From the NCBI RefSeq assembly GCF_036588685.1, contig NC_086373.1, positions 51,529,164-51,593,163 on the forward strand: 64,000 bases of DNA, in the 5' to 3' direction. Origin of the DNA: Mytilus trossulus (Eukaryota > Mollusca > Bivalvia > Mytilida > Mytilidae). The notes beneath the pieces are model-generated. The model did no database searches and was not told the origin of the DNA. It was given only the letters and a program-made list of their open reading frames with translations. Below, piece by piece: positions 36,601 through 48,899 of this stretch; the first letter of the stretch is position 1; each line of letters starts with the position of its first letter. Position numbers and translations under genes: made by a program.

Positions 36601-38442
36601 CGACTGGAAGAAATTTCTTTCTGTTAAAATAGATAAGCCGGCTCTCATTAATTTGTTTGGTGACTTCCTGGTCTAGTTTATTAAAAGAAATCCTCTATTA
36701 GTGCTCCCTGGACATACTTATTATATGGCAGGTTCCTTTGAAGATCCTGAAATTGCTAAAGTTATTTCTGACTAGGAAGTCGTTGAATGTCCTGAATTGT
36801 TCAGTACTCAGACACCCGCATGATCCTTCAGGCTTTACATGCAGACAAAAGAATGAAAGAGATTGGAAAGAAAGGCAGGATCGTTATCAAAACATCTGAT
36901 ACAGATGTCATTGTTCTCTGTATTCATTTTTTCAAGCAGATGACCATCACGAGTGAATTCTGGATCCAAAATGGGAAATGTTGGTACTTTAAAAGATAAT
37001 AGAAGGTTTTTGACAATTCACCAACTGTGATCTTCACTCCCTGCAATCATTTGTAGAGTTCTTCATGCCGTACATGCTCTCTCTGGGTGTGACACTACCT
37101 CTTTCTTATTTGGAATTGGTCAAAAGTCAGTGTATAAAGTGTTGAAATATGCAGTACTGGATTTCAGTGATCTGTACAATTTAGGAGATTCCGACACAGA
37201 GACTGCCATATTATGCTCTAGACGGTTTGTGGCAAGACTTAACGACCAAAAGCAGGAATATGCATCCTGCCATCAGGACATTAACAAACTTCGAGTTAAG
37301 CTTGCTACAAGCAAGGATTCAAGTCTGATCAGATTGACACCCTCTGAAGCGGCGCTTCGACAGCATATCCGTAGTACCTCATTTCAGACTAAAATTTGGC
37401 ATGCTTCTTGTCTTGCAAAACCACCCCTGCCTTCACTATTAGAATAGGGATGGAAATCATTCAAAGATTCATTGCACCCTGTCTACTTTGAAGGAAACAT
37501 GTCAGCAGATTTTCTTCATGACCTCGTGTGTTCGTGTAAGGGAAAGTCACAATGTAAAAAGTCGTGTGTTTGCGTCGACCAAAACCTTGTATGTACCGAC
37601 TTATGATCCTGCCAAGGATCAGAATCATGCAAGACCGTTCATACACATACCCTAACAGAAGAGGTTTGAGAATAAATTTTATTTGACAGTAAGGCTAGCG
37701 CATTTGGTGCGATTTGCAAATTGAATGTGTATTTCTGATACCTTTATTAAAAATCTAAAGTTTTCACACAGTTAAATGCAGTTCTAGTAATCCAAAATAC
37801 TTTTTGCAATTGTGTATATGATCTGCGCTGGTTAGTGTTCCTTGTAATGCATAGTAGAACATATAAAATGTTTTTGAAAGCCACATATCAGTCTGTCTTA
37901 TTAGAGTTTGTTGTCAATTTGGCGTGTACCAACCCTAATCTAAGTGTACAAAACTTAATTGTTTAACTTATATTGGGTAATAAAAGATATTTATCTTAAA
38001 GGAGACATGTTTTTTCGTATTTTATATTCATTTATTATAGTTTTGATGCTTGTAATAATGATTGTTTCGAAAAAATACTTCTTTTTTAGTTAAAAATCAT
38101 CCCTCTTTTTTAAAAGTGTTTCACTTTATCGAAACAGTTTATTTAAGAATGATTTTTTAATTTTTGGGTGATAATTGAATGAAAAAACAGAACCCATGCG
38201 GTTTTGCTAAAAAAAAATATGCGATAAGGTATTTTAGTTGCTATCTAATATCCTTTGCAATTATGTATGGAAAATGGTGGTTGACCTTTGATCTCGATTT
38301 CTGAAAAACTGCACCATATTTAGTTTTGACGACCAAATTAATTTTAAAGTACATAAATTTTCGATTCGAATGATATATGATACAGCCGTATACCATTTTT
38401 GACGATTACATTTTTAAAATGTTCACTCTGGTCACCGTACTA
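33691..38442. mobile_element. 4.75-kb element with long terminal inverted repeats
   Basis: The left end starts TAGTACGGTGAC (33691) and the right end finishes GTCACCGTACTA (38442). Inward, both ends share in inverted order ggtatacggct, tggtcgtcaaaa and ggtgcagttttt, giving imperfect repeats of about 149 bp (33691-33839) and 140 bp (38303-38442). The flanking bases are cga on both sides (aacga before, cgaca after), so a 3-bp CGA duplication, or a TA duplication with ends at GTACGG, are both possible. Removing the element leaves a gene 3 to gene 4 distance of 6927 bp, close to the 7001 bp between genes 4 and 5. It carries one decayed protein gene (next entry). Confidence 0.78.
34482..37672 (+). 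pseudogene. decayed member of a multicopy invertebrate family with PIN-nuclease-like motif and Cys-rich tail
   Basis: The reading frame is broken into at least a dozen pieces by stops and frameshifts but can be followed in order. Near 34560: LKPSLILEKCVICQKSS. 34769-35000: a block with LRLGGFHSLSCFL. 35001-35306: NRAVRGFTLVFEALQVLF. Near 35390: VRAERQGNWSADL. Near 35495: SRWMPVYILDMLELPAEI, then EFSIRQKQG. 35753-35968: DPPCLINISTG. 36244-36485: LFHEDGTMRRSCKSDL. Near 36800-36930: DTRMI, then GRIVIKTSDTDVIVLCIH. Near 37066: HALSGCDTTSFLFGIGQK. Tail near 37530: CSCKGKSQCKKSCVC. From memory, these blocks belong to a large family of uncharacterised mollusc, cnidarian and echinoderm proteins. The S-DTDV-VL core resembles an acidic PIN/FEN-type nuclease strand, but catalytic function is inferred only. 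No introns are apparent. Confidence 0.75.
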
Positions 38443-38559
38443 CGACAATCAACTGTCATTCTTTGTACAGACATTTCCTTCTATTGCAAATGGTGAATAT
38501 TATAGCAGCGAAACCCTCTCACTTGTATGACAGTCGCTTATATTAAACCAAAAAGACTT

Positions 38560-39089
38560 AATACTAGAAGTTAAAATGTCAAAAAATTTACATAAAGCAG
38601 TCAATATTGTGGTATTTTTTTTAATCACTATGAAAAACAAAATAAAATATAGAAGTTAACAAGTGCATCAGCAAAAATGAAAGTATACATACAAAGTACA
38701 CAAACATCATCATATTTGGTGGAAATCAGAAGTTTTCAGACGCGCCAAAAGAAAATTACCAAATATGGACTAAACATTTGATGTTATTATTTTTACAAAG
38801 ACAGATATAAGAACACCATAACACGCAATTGATATGATAAGGAAAAAAGGACGATACCGTACGTTCTTAAACATTAAAAACTTAAAGGAGGGGGTGTCAA
38901 TGTCGCCTGTATGGTCGTATTTAAAAATTAATTATTGTAGTCAGTAACCCTTCCTTATAGTGTCATTATATTATATATTAAAATGAACTCCTTATTTTAA
39001 CATTCAACTACAAACTATAGTAATATAAGTCGGATGGTCAATATCAGTTCTGAATAGATTTAGCTTTGCCAAGTAAGGATGGATATTTT
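38560..39089. other. start of unit 4, noncoding
   Basis: This stretch is homologous to the sequence upstream of genes 5 (44690-44960), 6 (53270-53480) and 7 (60240-60480), sharing catcatcatatt, cagacgcgccaaa and agaacaccataacac words. No gene is visible. It marks the left part of the MPGP-type unit. Confidence 0.6.
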
Positions 39090-39549
39090 AATAATTTCAA
39101 GTTTCAAATGTCATTGTGACGTTATTTTACATATCTTATTTATTAGTGTATTTGGCAATGGTAACGTGTGAAAATCTCTATCTGTGTGCAAATTATCACC
39201 CGACATAATGTAAAGCGTGTGCAAAAATACGGTTCAAACCTATTGCTATGTTATTACGCAGTAAAATATGGATTTTGGAATGAGGCTCCCAAGAAGGGTC
39301 AGTATGTTGTTCGACGTATACTGTGGTTTTTTTTTACATCTAAATATAAAAAAATATCTTAAGAAATAAAATACAAATCAAATGTAAAAAGATGGAAGTC
39401 GATGATTTTTTCTCACAAATTAAAACCACGTATTTATTAACTAAAGCTGAACTAAATGTGTAAATTATGACAAATGGCATACTATTCACTATGTCGGACC
39501 TCAGATAACATAGATTTTGCACACGAAACTTTCTTAAATGAATATATAA
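39090..39549 (+). promoter_or_regulatory. Metallothionein gene 4 promoter, three MRE-like cores and TATA box
   Basis: MRE-like cores are at 39184-39190, 39217-39223 and 39518-39524. TATATAA is at 39543-39549, 79 bp before the ATG. Unlike genes 1-3 there is one promoter module, not a tandem pair, but the distal part has two closely spaced GTGTGCA cores. The site equivalent to TGACGCAG reads ttattacgcagtaa. Confidence 0.72.
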
Positions 39550-39621
39550 AAAACGGCATACTACCAGACAACAACCATTCTATTTTATAGCATATTAAGC
39601 AGACCAGTTTAAACGGAAGAA

Positions 39622-40828
39622 ATGCCTGGACCTTGTAATTGCATTGAAAGTAAGTAGCTATCATATATTTAAACTTTTAATTGAAAATCTAACTTGAAGC
39701 ATAATTAGGTTGATTATTAAACATAAATTTTACGCATTTTAAAAAAAATCGATGAATGTATTTTGTTATTAAAAAAACAAAATTAGAAAAGATTCTCGCA
39801 GAAATCTATTGTACACTATAAGGCCGGGAATTATTTATATGAATTGTAACATAAGTGTTATGCGTAAGAAATTGGACGGTAGAGATTAGAATACAAATGG
39901 ACAGTCTTCTATTTACTTTGTTTCCCTGCCTTCTACTTCTACAACCCCCGCCTCACTTATCATAACTGCTTTGCAGAAAGGGTCGATTGAAGCGGTCCAT
40001 TTGGACGATCGATGCATTTTAATTGAAACTTATAGAATAGAAGGAAAACCTCCTTAAATTTTTCCTTGGTGAGAACACTACTTTAATAAATGAATCGATC
40101 CATGCATCCCTTACCTGTATGTCGTTGTGTGTTTGCCTGCATTTATCAGAATCTTGAATATAAAGGTAAACTGCCTGTTAAATTTTTTTTTTTGCAATTT
40201 ATATAATACAAGTGACAGTTAAAAGATTGATTTTGAGTCAAATGAGACCACTTATATGGATTCTTTTTTCTTTGTGTGTAGCAAACGTGTGTATCTGTGG
40301 TACAGGATGCAGCGGAAAATGTTGCCAATGTGGAGACGCCTGTAAATGTGCAAGTGGCTGTGGATGTTCTGGATGTAAAGTTGTTTGCAAATGTTCAGGT
40401 TTGTTCATATATACAGTTTTGTTTTTGTAGATATCCATTTTATCTACATAATTTGAATTTTAACTAAAATATAGTAAGAATATTTAGTTTGCCTTGTTCT
40501 TCTAGACTTAATTATCAATAATTACACGTTCAACTGAATAAGTGTTCAAGACGTAATTAACAATTTGGGATATGACTTGTTCTTCTAGACTAAAGTATCA
40601 ATGAGAACACGTTCAACTGATTAAGTGTCCAAGACGGAATAAACAATTTGGGAGAGGCATGATCTTGTTCAAAGCCATCAAACAAGCAAAGAGTATCGAT
40701 ATGATGTACGACTACTACTTATGATTAAACCAAAAAGTATTAATCATTTTTCAGGTACCTGTGTGTGTGGATGTGATTGCACTGGCCCGGCGAACTGCAA
40801 ATGTGAATATGGGTGCTCCTGCAAGTGA
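39622..40828 (+). CDS. Metallothionein gene 4 (MT-20, MPGP subgroup), three exons, 72 aa
   Basis: Exons are 39622-39649, 40282-40398 and 40755-40828. At 1207 bp from ATG to stop it is the most compact copy, with an intron 2 of only 356 bp. The protein begins [19 protein letters not shown] and ends YGCSCK, with 23 Cys and six Lys (22, 31, 42, 46, 64, 72), in close agreement with the 72-residue Mytilus MT-20 pattern. Unusual residues: Ala where the others have Thr in CTGPANC, and Tyr in CEYGC in place of Ser; an aromatic residue is rare in metallothioneins. An AATAAA is at 41007-41012. Confidence 0.96.
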
Positions 40829-43800
40829 AACAAAGACAGCCACACCATTAACGTGCATAATCTATTCATACTTGTAACTTATATCATTCATAATTAATTG
40901 TTGTTATCAATTCATATGAAAAACTCAAACTTTTATTTTGTTGTTGTTGAAAAATATTTATTTTGTATATAAAATGTTTTACGTCCATAAATGTCAATTG
41001 AATTTTAATAAATGATTGTCGTTTTTACAGCTATCATTTTCAGTACAGGATAATCTGGTTATCCCAAATATGTACAAAATATTTGTAGTAATCACAAAAT
41101 TAAGGTAAACAATCCATGAAGGTCATCCAGACAGTGAAACCCACCAATTTCGACTACTAAAGTACTTTCTATACTTATTACATCTAAACATTACATTTAC
41201 ACTTGTTCATAAAACCTTTCTGATTGAAGTACAGTGTGTATATCCACGCTTAGAACAGCAACGCTAGGACACTATATCTGTTAAATGATCAAACTGTTTC
41301 GATTGTTTCTTGTAGTGAGCTCTTCGTTAATGCATGTGATCCTAATGTCAATCCCAGATTAGTTCAAGCATTGTTCTGGTCCCTTGGACTTGGTATTTTG
41401 TGCGAAAACGCACCATTCAGGCAAAATCATACTGAAAATTATGCATTATTAGCCTTTGACGTTCAGCAGATATCAATCAATCAATAATACACCACTTACA
41501 GGAAGGTATTTTGATTTTGATTCCTCAGACGAAGTAGACCTTTGGATTCAGTTATTGTAATTTGTGTAATTTGTGTGTGTGTGCATATAGTTCTCATTAC
41601 TTTCAGGCCTACACCAGACATGTTTCCCCACAAATAATGTTGCCTCTTTATTAAAGAACAATTATTCCTTTAACTCTAGTTTTTCCGTCTTTGTGTTTGT
41701 TTGTTTTTGATGTTGTAAATGTTGCACTTTAAGAAAACAGATGTATTGCTGATCTTCTTTTTAGGTCTCAATGGATGCTTCGAACGTGTTGCCAATGATT
41801 AATTTAATGCGTGATATTACATGTTTTGAAACAGTGTGAGTGTCAATGAGACAACTCGCCATCCAAATAACAATTTATAAAAATAACCCCATTTCTGCTG
41901 ACACATAGTAGTAAGTATCGGAAATTACATTGAAGATGTAAATGTAAAGAAGATTTGTTATTACAGTTTGTTCATCACTTGTCTAATACAGGTGTTCATC
42001 AATTAAAAATGTTATGGATAATTCAGAAATATATCATACCCTAGTCAGTTATAGCATATTTAAGTAACATAAATAAATACCAGTACCCCAATCAAACTGT
42101 ATTGTAGTGATGACTATGTATATCCAGACAGGTACATAAAAGGCGACGTTTGTGGAGTGTTTATAATCGTGACGATGAATGTGCAACTACAAAGAACAAT
42201 TTTACTTAATTCTCGACTGCATGCTTACACCTGTCCCCTCATATTCATCGGTTTGGTGTAGCTTGGCTGTTATGTGTGTGACGTGTCAGACTAATAATCA
42301 GATTTAAAAAGAATGTATGCCCAATCAAAAATATTTTATAATTAACAAGAAAACATTCAATTCGTGAAATTGAGTTAATATAATTGAAAAAATAACAGCA
42401 CGAGAGAAAAAAAAACAAATATAGAAACATATATATATATTATATGGAAAAAATTATGACGTATCTATAGTGCATGTGCAGTCATATTAATGTGTTTGAT
42501 ACTGAAATTAGAAACATTTCTTTATAATTTGATGTTAACAATTAAAGTTATCGACTAATTTAAACATTTTAACTCAAACAATGAGTCACAAGGCTGTTGA
42601 TAACTCGTACTTGATATAATTGTTTGTCTGTTATTGAAGTTAATCTTTCTTACTATGGAATGCCATTGTGACATAGTTTTACATATTTCATTCATAAATA
42701 TATATGGAAATTTGCCAGAAAGTATAAATCTACATAGGTATAGTATTGGAAACTTGCCAGAAAGTATAAATCTACATAGGTCAAGTATAAATGGCCAGTT
42801 TTTCATCCAAACACTAATAGGGAGGAGATAGATACCACAAAGGACATTGAAAATCATAAGTAGAAAGAACAAAAATCGAAGACAAAAGTCTAAAGCGTAT
42901 TTATTTTCCAGATAAACTTTTATGTCTCATTCAAAATCATCAGTCGAAAATAAAAAAAGAACTTTTAAATACCCGTTCTTTAAATCATCTTGAAGTTTGA
43001 ATAGTTTGGTATTTATAGGCGAGTTGTTTACCCGAGGGATGAGTTTTTTCTATTCCCGACCAATAGCGGAGGGACACAAAGTTTCACCATTGTTTGCCTG
43101 TATGTCCCGAAATATGTTTCCGTTATAACTTTTATTTCTCTCACCAAAATATTAGAAACTTATACACAATGCTTATTACTGCAAGACACAGATCAAGTTT
43201 AAATTTGAGTGGCGTCACGTTTACCCATTTAGAGTTATGTCCCTTTCAACGAAACAAAAGTTGAAATTTTCGTTTCCGTTTTGTAGATAGTTTGCCTCAA
43301 CCAAAACATGTAAACTTACACACGATGCTTATTATCACTTACACATTCCAATCTTGTATTTGATTAGGCAGTTGCTATATAGTACATGGACTAATTGACC
43401 GGTCAATACTATGTGTGCCTGAAATATTATTTTCTGCAGCACTAGGGGGTCGGACATTATATGCATGTGCACATAAAAGAAATGTTTTGCAATTTATCAA
43501 TCTTGTTACTGGTAATTGAAATTGTTGTTTCGTTTAAATATCATCGTCCAATGTGGACAACGTCTAATTAGAAAAAAATGGCATATATGTTCCATATTTA
43601 TTCAAGAAATAATTGATGCAAGCTATACTTTATTGTAGTTTTAACATAGGTATGCATTATATTCGTGACTATTTTCCCCCTACCGATTGTGAGGGCTAAA
43701 AGAACACAAATATAATGCTAACACTACCGGGAAAATATCCCTAGCACTACTCCGATTTGATTAGCGTCACGTTAACTTTTCCTGAGTTAAGTTCCTACTG

Positions 43801-44560
43801 ACTTTTCTAATTCCGTTCGCTTACTCAAGTTTGCCCGAACCAAATATAATGAAACGTTTACACAGTGCTTACTGCAACAAAACACAGTTCATGTTTAAAT
43901 TAAGGAGGCGTCACTTTCTCTTTTCTAGAGTTATTTCTCTTAACCGTTCTCCGTTTTCTAAGTCAAGTTATTTTTTTTTTTATTATAATGTTAAATGCAA
44001 ACAGGGGCGGCATCATCTTTATTTCTAAAATATATGGATACTTTTTTTAAAGAGAAGGGCGCATTTAGTTTCCAGAAGTAGCTTAGTTTTAGTAAATTGA
44101 TCTATATGAATGTTTACCAGACGGTTCCATGCCACTAAAGGAATGTTGGAATTATTTTTGGGGGTTAAAGAATTAGGGGCAAAAAAAGTGCCCAAATAAG
44201 CCTTTTTGGAGTTTTTAAACAATAACTTGTGTTTTTAAAAGTGTATGAATCCCTCTGAAATTATACCACAAGTGTCCATACCATGAATGGATGGTTAGTT
44301 TTGACTTTGGAGAGTTATGACTCAAAGAGTGTTGGAATTACGGGCAGAAAAAGGGGAAAACTAGGGTTTTCAGGACATTAGACAATTTAGACAATTTATA
44401 AAAATGCAGTGTAAGGGAAGCAATTCATAACCATTAAAAATACAATGTTGGGTATGTTAGGATTAACCTCCCTTACACTACTTGTATATTATGCATAAAG
44501 AAATGTCAGGTTTGGACTTATTGCAAAAAAAGTTTGAAGAAGAAATCTATTATTGCACAA
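40829..44560. other. spacer between metallothionein genes 4 and 5
   Basis: No gene. It aligns with the unit 3 spacer: shared 3' sequences, then a diverged segment D (about 42046-42818, with a 58-bp internal tandem duplication at 42712-42790 containing tgccagaaagtataaatcta), then the gaaattgttgtttc block near 43515. A 58-bp fragment of the gagacaactcgccatcc repeat is at 41829-41886. Copies of the gcgtcacgtttac repeat lie at 43070-43400 and 43740-43960. Confidence 0.6.
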
Positions 44561-44968
44561 TATTGCGCAATAGATTAGTAAGATCTTGTCATTTGTTCTG
44601 CGTCAGAAACCCATATTACTAGTATATCAATTTTTTTATCACAATCCAAATTCAGATCTGAATCCAGCAAAACGAAAGACAAATCTAAGTTTATTAAAAA
44701 AGTATACAAATATCATCATATTGGCGGAATGCATAAGTTCCCAGACGTGCCAAATGGATATCACCAAAAATGAACTTAATATGTAAGATTTATAATTTAC
44801 ATAGACAGATGAAAGAACACTATTACACGTAATCAAGATTATAAACAATATCAGTTCCTGTAATCTATATTTCAAGGCAATCATGTATCATTTGTGAAGT
44901 TGATATGAAATATTATCAACAATGTCTTCGTACCTTCCGATGAACTCCTTTAAAAAAAGGGCGATACT

Positions 44969-45556
44969 TATAGATTATTACATGGCATTTTTCATATGGC
45001 CCTGGTATCAGCCCTAGACTCCCATAGCAAGCCAAAGGGCTTTCGCCCGAGGGCTTGATATGGGTCGTGGGCTGATACCAGGGACCATATGAAAAATGAC
45101 ATGTAATAATATATTTATCACATATTTTTTTAAGCAATAGAAAACCAATAGCTTACACCAAATTATGTTTGATATTTCATCAAAAACCAAAAAGATATTT
45201 AACGAGAAAAAAAATAAAAATGTATCACTGTGAGTTAAAAAAAGTTTGTATCATAAATTTTCTAAATTCTTTATGACGTCAAAATTTTACGGGAACTTTT
45301 GTGATTTTCACTGTTGATTTCTACTTTTTTCGTCTACAGTAGATTCGTAACTTTATAAATTTCTTTTCATTGTGTTCAACTTGTTTACAAATAGTCTTTG
45401 ATTGACAGTTTACTGGAAGTTAAACTCTGGGGCTTGATATGGATTTCGAGGGCTGATATCGATATCGGCCCCGAAGGCTGATAACCAACCTTGACTTCCG
45501 GCTATTATTGGCCATGCAAAAACGTACATATCAGTACAAAATATGTGATAAAGTAC
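44969..45556. mobile_element. inverted-repeat element in the gene 5 upstream spacer
   Basis: Compared with unit 4 (gataccgtacgttctt at 38851-38866), unit 5 is split after gatac by about 590 bp before gtacgttctt resumes. The insert begins with a hairpin: ttacatggcatttttcatat with ggccctggtatcagcccta, answered by gggctgataccagggaccat and atatgaaaaatgacatgtaa. A second pair, tatttatcacatattt near 45113 and aaaatatgtgata at its right end, also pairs. No coding frame. Confidence 0.7.
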
Positions 45557-45654
45557 GTTCTTGTACATTAAATCTGAATGGAGGGGATGTCTATATCGCC
45601 AGTATAGTCGTATTAAAAATACTAATTACTGTAGTCAGTAATTCTCCCTTATCC

Positions 45655-45985
45655 TGGGTCGATACCTCTGCTGGTGAATAATCAGTTCCCGAGGGTATCA
45701 TCAGCTCAGTAGTCAGTGCTTCGGTACTGACATAATTTAACAAAATTGTCCGTTTATTAATTTTGAAATTATTACAAAATTAAGGTTTCAACTCCCTCAT
45801 GCAAAGTTGACTTGAGATGAATTTGGCTATTTATTGTATGTATTTTTGACATATAGCTCTTCAACGATGTTCTATATTTATCTATCTTCGGTTTTCAAAT
45901 ATTAGGCTTTGACCGTTCCTGGTGAAGGTCAATACAGAAAAGCGCTTCGGACGCAATAAATTATTAAACTTGTTGTTTCCCAAAT
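45655..45985 (+). repeat. bivalve interspersed repeat (ggtatcatcagctcagtagt)
   Basis: It contains ctgctggtgaataatcagtt, ccgagggtatcatcagctca and gtcagtgcttcggtactgac, and later aagcgcttcggacgcaataa. The first part is similar to 60995-61080, where it is followed by the SINE-like body. Confidence 0.65.
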
Positions 45986-46189
45986 TTTTAATATTTTCAT
46001 ATCAGATATTAAAATAAACTCTTTATTTTTACATTAAAATACTATAATATAATAGTATAAGCGGTTGGTCAATATCAGTTCTGAAAAGATTTATTGACCC
46101 GTACTTAAATCAATAGCATGTTTGCCATGTCAGTGTAGGATATATATTTAAATGATTCTTATTAGTTAGTGTGTTTGGTAACGTGTGAA

Positions 46190-46548
46190 AATCTCTATCT
46201 GTGTGCAAAACACCACCTGAAATAAAGCGTGTGCAAAAGTCCGGTTAATCTAATTGCTATGTTATTACGCAGTAGTATAATGTGGATTTTGACATGAGGC
46301 TCTCAAGAAGGGTCAGTATGTTGTTCGACATACAATGTTGTTATAAAATCTAAATATATCTTAGGAAATAAAATATAAATAAAATTTAAAATGATGGAAG
46401 TCAAATATATGTTTTTTCTCGCAATTTTCAGCCATGTCTTTATGAAAACTATATATGTATAAAATGACATATGACATACTATATACACTATGTCGGACCT
46501 CAGATAACATAGTTTTTGCACACGAAACTTTCGCAAATGATTATATAA
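46190..46548 (+). promoter_or_regulatory. Metallothionein gene 5 promoter, three MRE-like cores and TATA box
   Basis: MRE-like cores are at 46201-46207, 46229-46235 and 46517-46523. TATATAA is at 46542-46548, 81 bp before the ATG. The layout is as in gene 4: a single module, two distal GTGTGCA cores and one proximal TGCACAC. Confidence 0.72.
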
Positions 46549-46622
46549 AAATCAGCATACTACCAGACAACAACAATTCTATTTTATAGCATATTGAGCA
46601 AACCACTTAAAACGAAAAAAGA

Positions 46623-48216
46623 ATGCCTGGACCTTGTAACTGCATTGAAAGTTAGTAACTTACATGTATAAAATAGAAACTCTAATCTGAACTATAATGT
46701 GTGATGATAATTTTAAACAAATTTGATGTACATTGTGACTGCACATGTCTAAAAAATTGTTTAAGTGTGCATTAAGGTTATTATAAATATATCAAACATT
46801 CTCCTCAAATTGATGTATAAGTTAAACGTTAAAAGAGTAATCACTAACATGTCTTCTTTTACTTTATGTGTAGCAAACGTGTGTATCTGTGGCACAGGAT
46901 GCAGCGGGAAATGTTGTCAATGTGGAGACGCATGTAAATGTGCAAGTGGATGCGGATGTTCCGAATGTCAAGTTGTTTGCAGATGTCCAGGTTTGTTCAT
47001 ATTTATAGAATTTAGAAAAGAACTTGAAAGATCATTTCAGTTTTAACAAACTCATGATTTCTTTCTCTGTGTAAGAACTTCTAAAGCCATGCATCCTAAC
47101 CTGCCCTTATACTTTTCTATAGTTTGCGCATTGAACCTGGATCCCAAGCTAAGTACATGTTACTGGTTAAGATTGCACATGTATAAAACAATTATAAAAA
47201 CAATGAAAGATTGGATGACTCATTTTGCAGGAGATTATATTTTTTTGTTATATGAATATGAAAAAAAAGTTTTTCGTGTTCCTGTTTACATAATTGGAAA
47301 TGAATAATAAAAAAAAATATATTTAGTTTCGTGTGACAAAAGAATGAAGATAAAACCATCTCCCGACAAAGTATTTACCTGTTTTATTTTTCATGTAATA
47401 TAAACCTTTTTGATGTACAGGGAATATTGGCAATATGGAGCTTCTTAGAAACATAGATTCAATTGACTGAGGCATAGTCGATACCAGCTGAATTTTGTTA
47501 CTAGTATACTATTTATTTTGCTCTTTGTCATATAGGGAAAACGGTACTATTTATTCTGCCATAGGCGACAATACTAACATTTTCTAAGTTTACAGTTTTT
47601 ATAATAAAAACCTGGATACAACAGTTATGTATGGTGTTAGTACTTTATTACTGTATTCTAAAAATCGAAGCCAAATAGTATCATGACCAATTTTCAACGG
47701 AGCTTGTTTATGTTATCCATGCCCACCGTTATTTTGGAAGCCTTTTCGAATAATTCTTTAGAAAATATTTCTATAGGTTATAACATTTATATTGTAAATT
47801 TACAAACTGCAGGTATTCATAAATAAATTAAAAAAAATGTATTGTACCCTTACATCCGATCACAGCGCTCCTAAGTTGACTTCCTTCACCTGCCTTGGGT
47901 ACACAAAAGGCCAACCTAATGCTTGGAAAATGTAATACTACCGTTTTCCCGATAGTCTATTACGTTCGTAATTTTTCATGTATTCTTAGTACGAAATATT
48001 TTAGCTTTTAGCATTTATAATGAATATAAATAAAGAAAAGCGATTTTGATAATTTCAATTCATAAATAGTTTTTTTTCATCTTATAAAACATTTGCACAT
48101 TATATTGAAACGTCTATTTAATTAGTGTTTATTATATTTCAGGTACATGTGCATGTGGATGTGACTGCACTGGTCCGACCAACTGCAAATGTGAATCTGG
48201 GTGCTCCTGCAAGTGA
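46623..48216 (+). CDS. Metallothionein gene 5 (MT-20, MPGP subgroup), three exons, 72 aa
   Basis: Exons are 46623-46650, 46874-46990 and 48143-48216. Intron 1 is only 223 bp, the shortest in the array, and its donor is GTTAGT where the other six genes have GTAAGT. The protein begins [19 protein letters not shown] and ends ESGCSCK, with 23 Cys. In the middle it has [12 protein letters not shown], replacing the Gly-Cys-Lys of the other MPGP copies with Glu-Cys-Gln, so it has a lower positive charge (four Lys). A possible AATAAA is at 48303-48308. Confidence 0.95.
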
Positions 48217-48486
48217 CATAAAGACAATCACATCACGATCAATATAGTCATACTTGTAACTCATATCATTCATAAAAGAATTCGTGATGTTCACTGATAT
48301 CAAATAAAATAACTTTTAATTATCTTTTTGTTGATAAATATTTATTCCAATTTACATATATACTTAATCATTAGCACATTTAGGAACTAATTGACACTAA
48401 CGGTAGACATTTGCATATTGTCGAAATATGTTTCCTAAATGCTACAGTATTAGGTCTTACATTTCTTATTTAACTTATCAACATAA

Positions 48487-48823
48487 TCATTGTGCTTGAT
48501 CCGCTGAATTTCTTATACCAAAAAGGTTTGCTGGAGATATTGTCATCGTTTGATTTCTTTGAGTCGGAGGTAAAACACTTGGTAAAATTATTTGTAAGTT
48601 AGGTTGTTCGGGTTGCATGCTGGAAGAATGTCATGAACTGAACATTGAGGAAACCATGCATCAAATCTTTAAGGAGTACATTTCTAGTGTCAATCATTAT
48701 CTGGCCGACCTGCATTACGGAATTCATAATTGCACTTGAGTATTTGTTCTCGTCAGGATGAAATAGTTGCTGTTGTAAGTAAAGCAGACTACTTCTGTAA
48801 TCAGATCTAGATCTACCCGACAT
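48487..48823 (-). pseudogene. gene fragment of unknown identity, frameshifted
   Basis: A minus-strand frame from an ATG at 48823 encodes MSGRSRSDYRSSLLYLQQQL and continues about 74 residues (including FHPDENKYSSAIMNSVMQ) with soluble-protein composition. After about 48640 the coding-like signal moves to another frame (QPNLQIILPSVLPPTQRN, ending NLFGIRNSADQAQ at a TGA at 48487-48489). A degenerate relative of the second part lies downstream of gene 6 (about 57140-57290, with NLFGIRNSG on the minus strand), so the fragment was copied with the MT unit. It may be an exon pair whose splice I cannot place, or a dead fragment. Confidence 0.4.
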
Positions 48824-48899
48824 AGACTAAAATATAATGTTAATTTGGTAAGATACGAAAGTATGCGACATTCTAACATGACGTCCTTCTAACGCTTTG

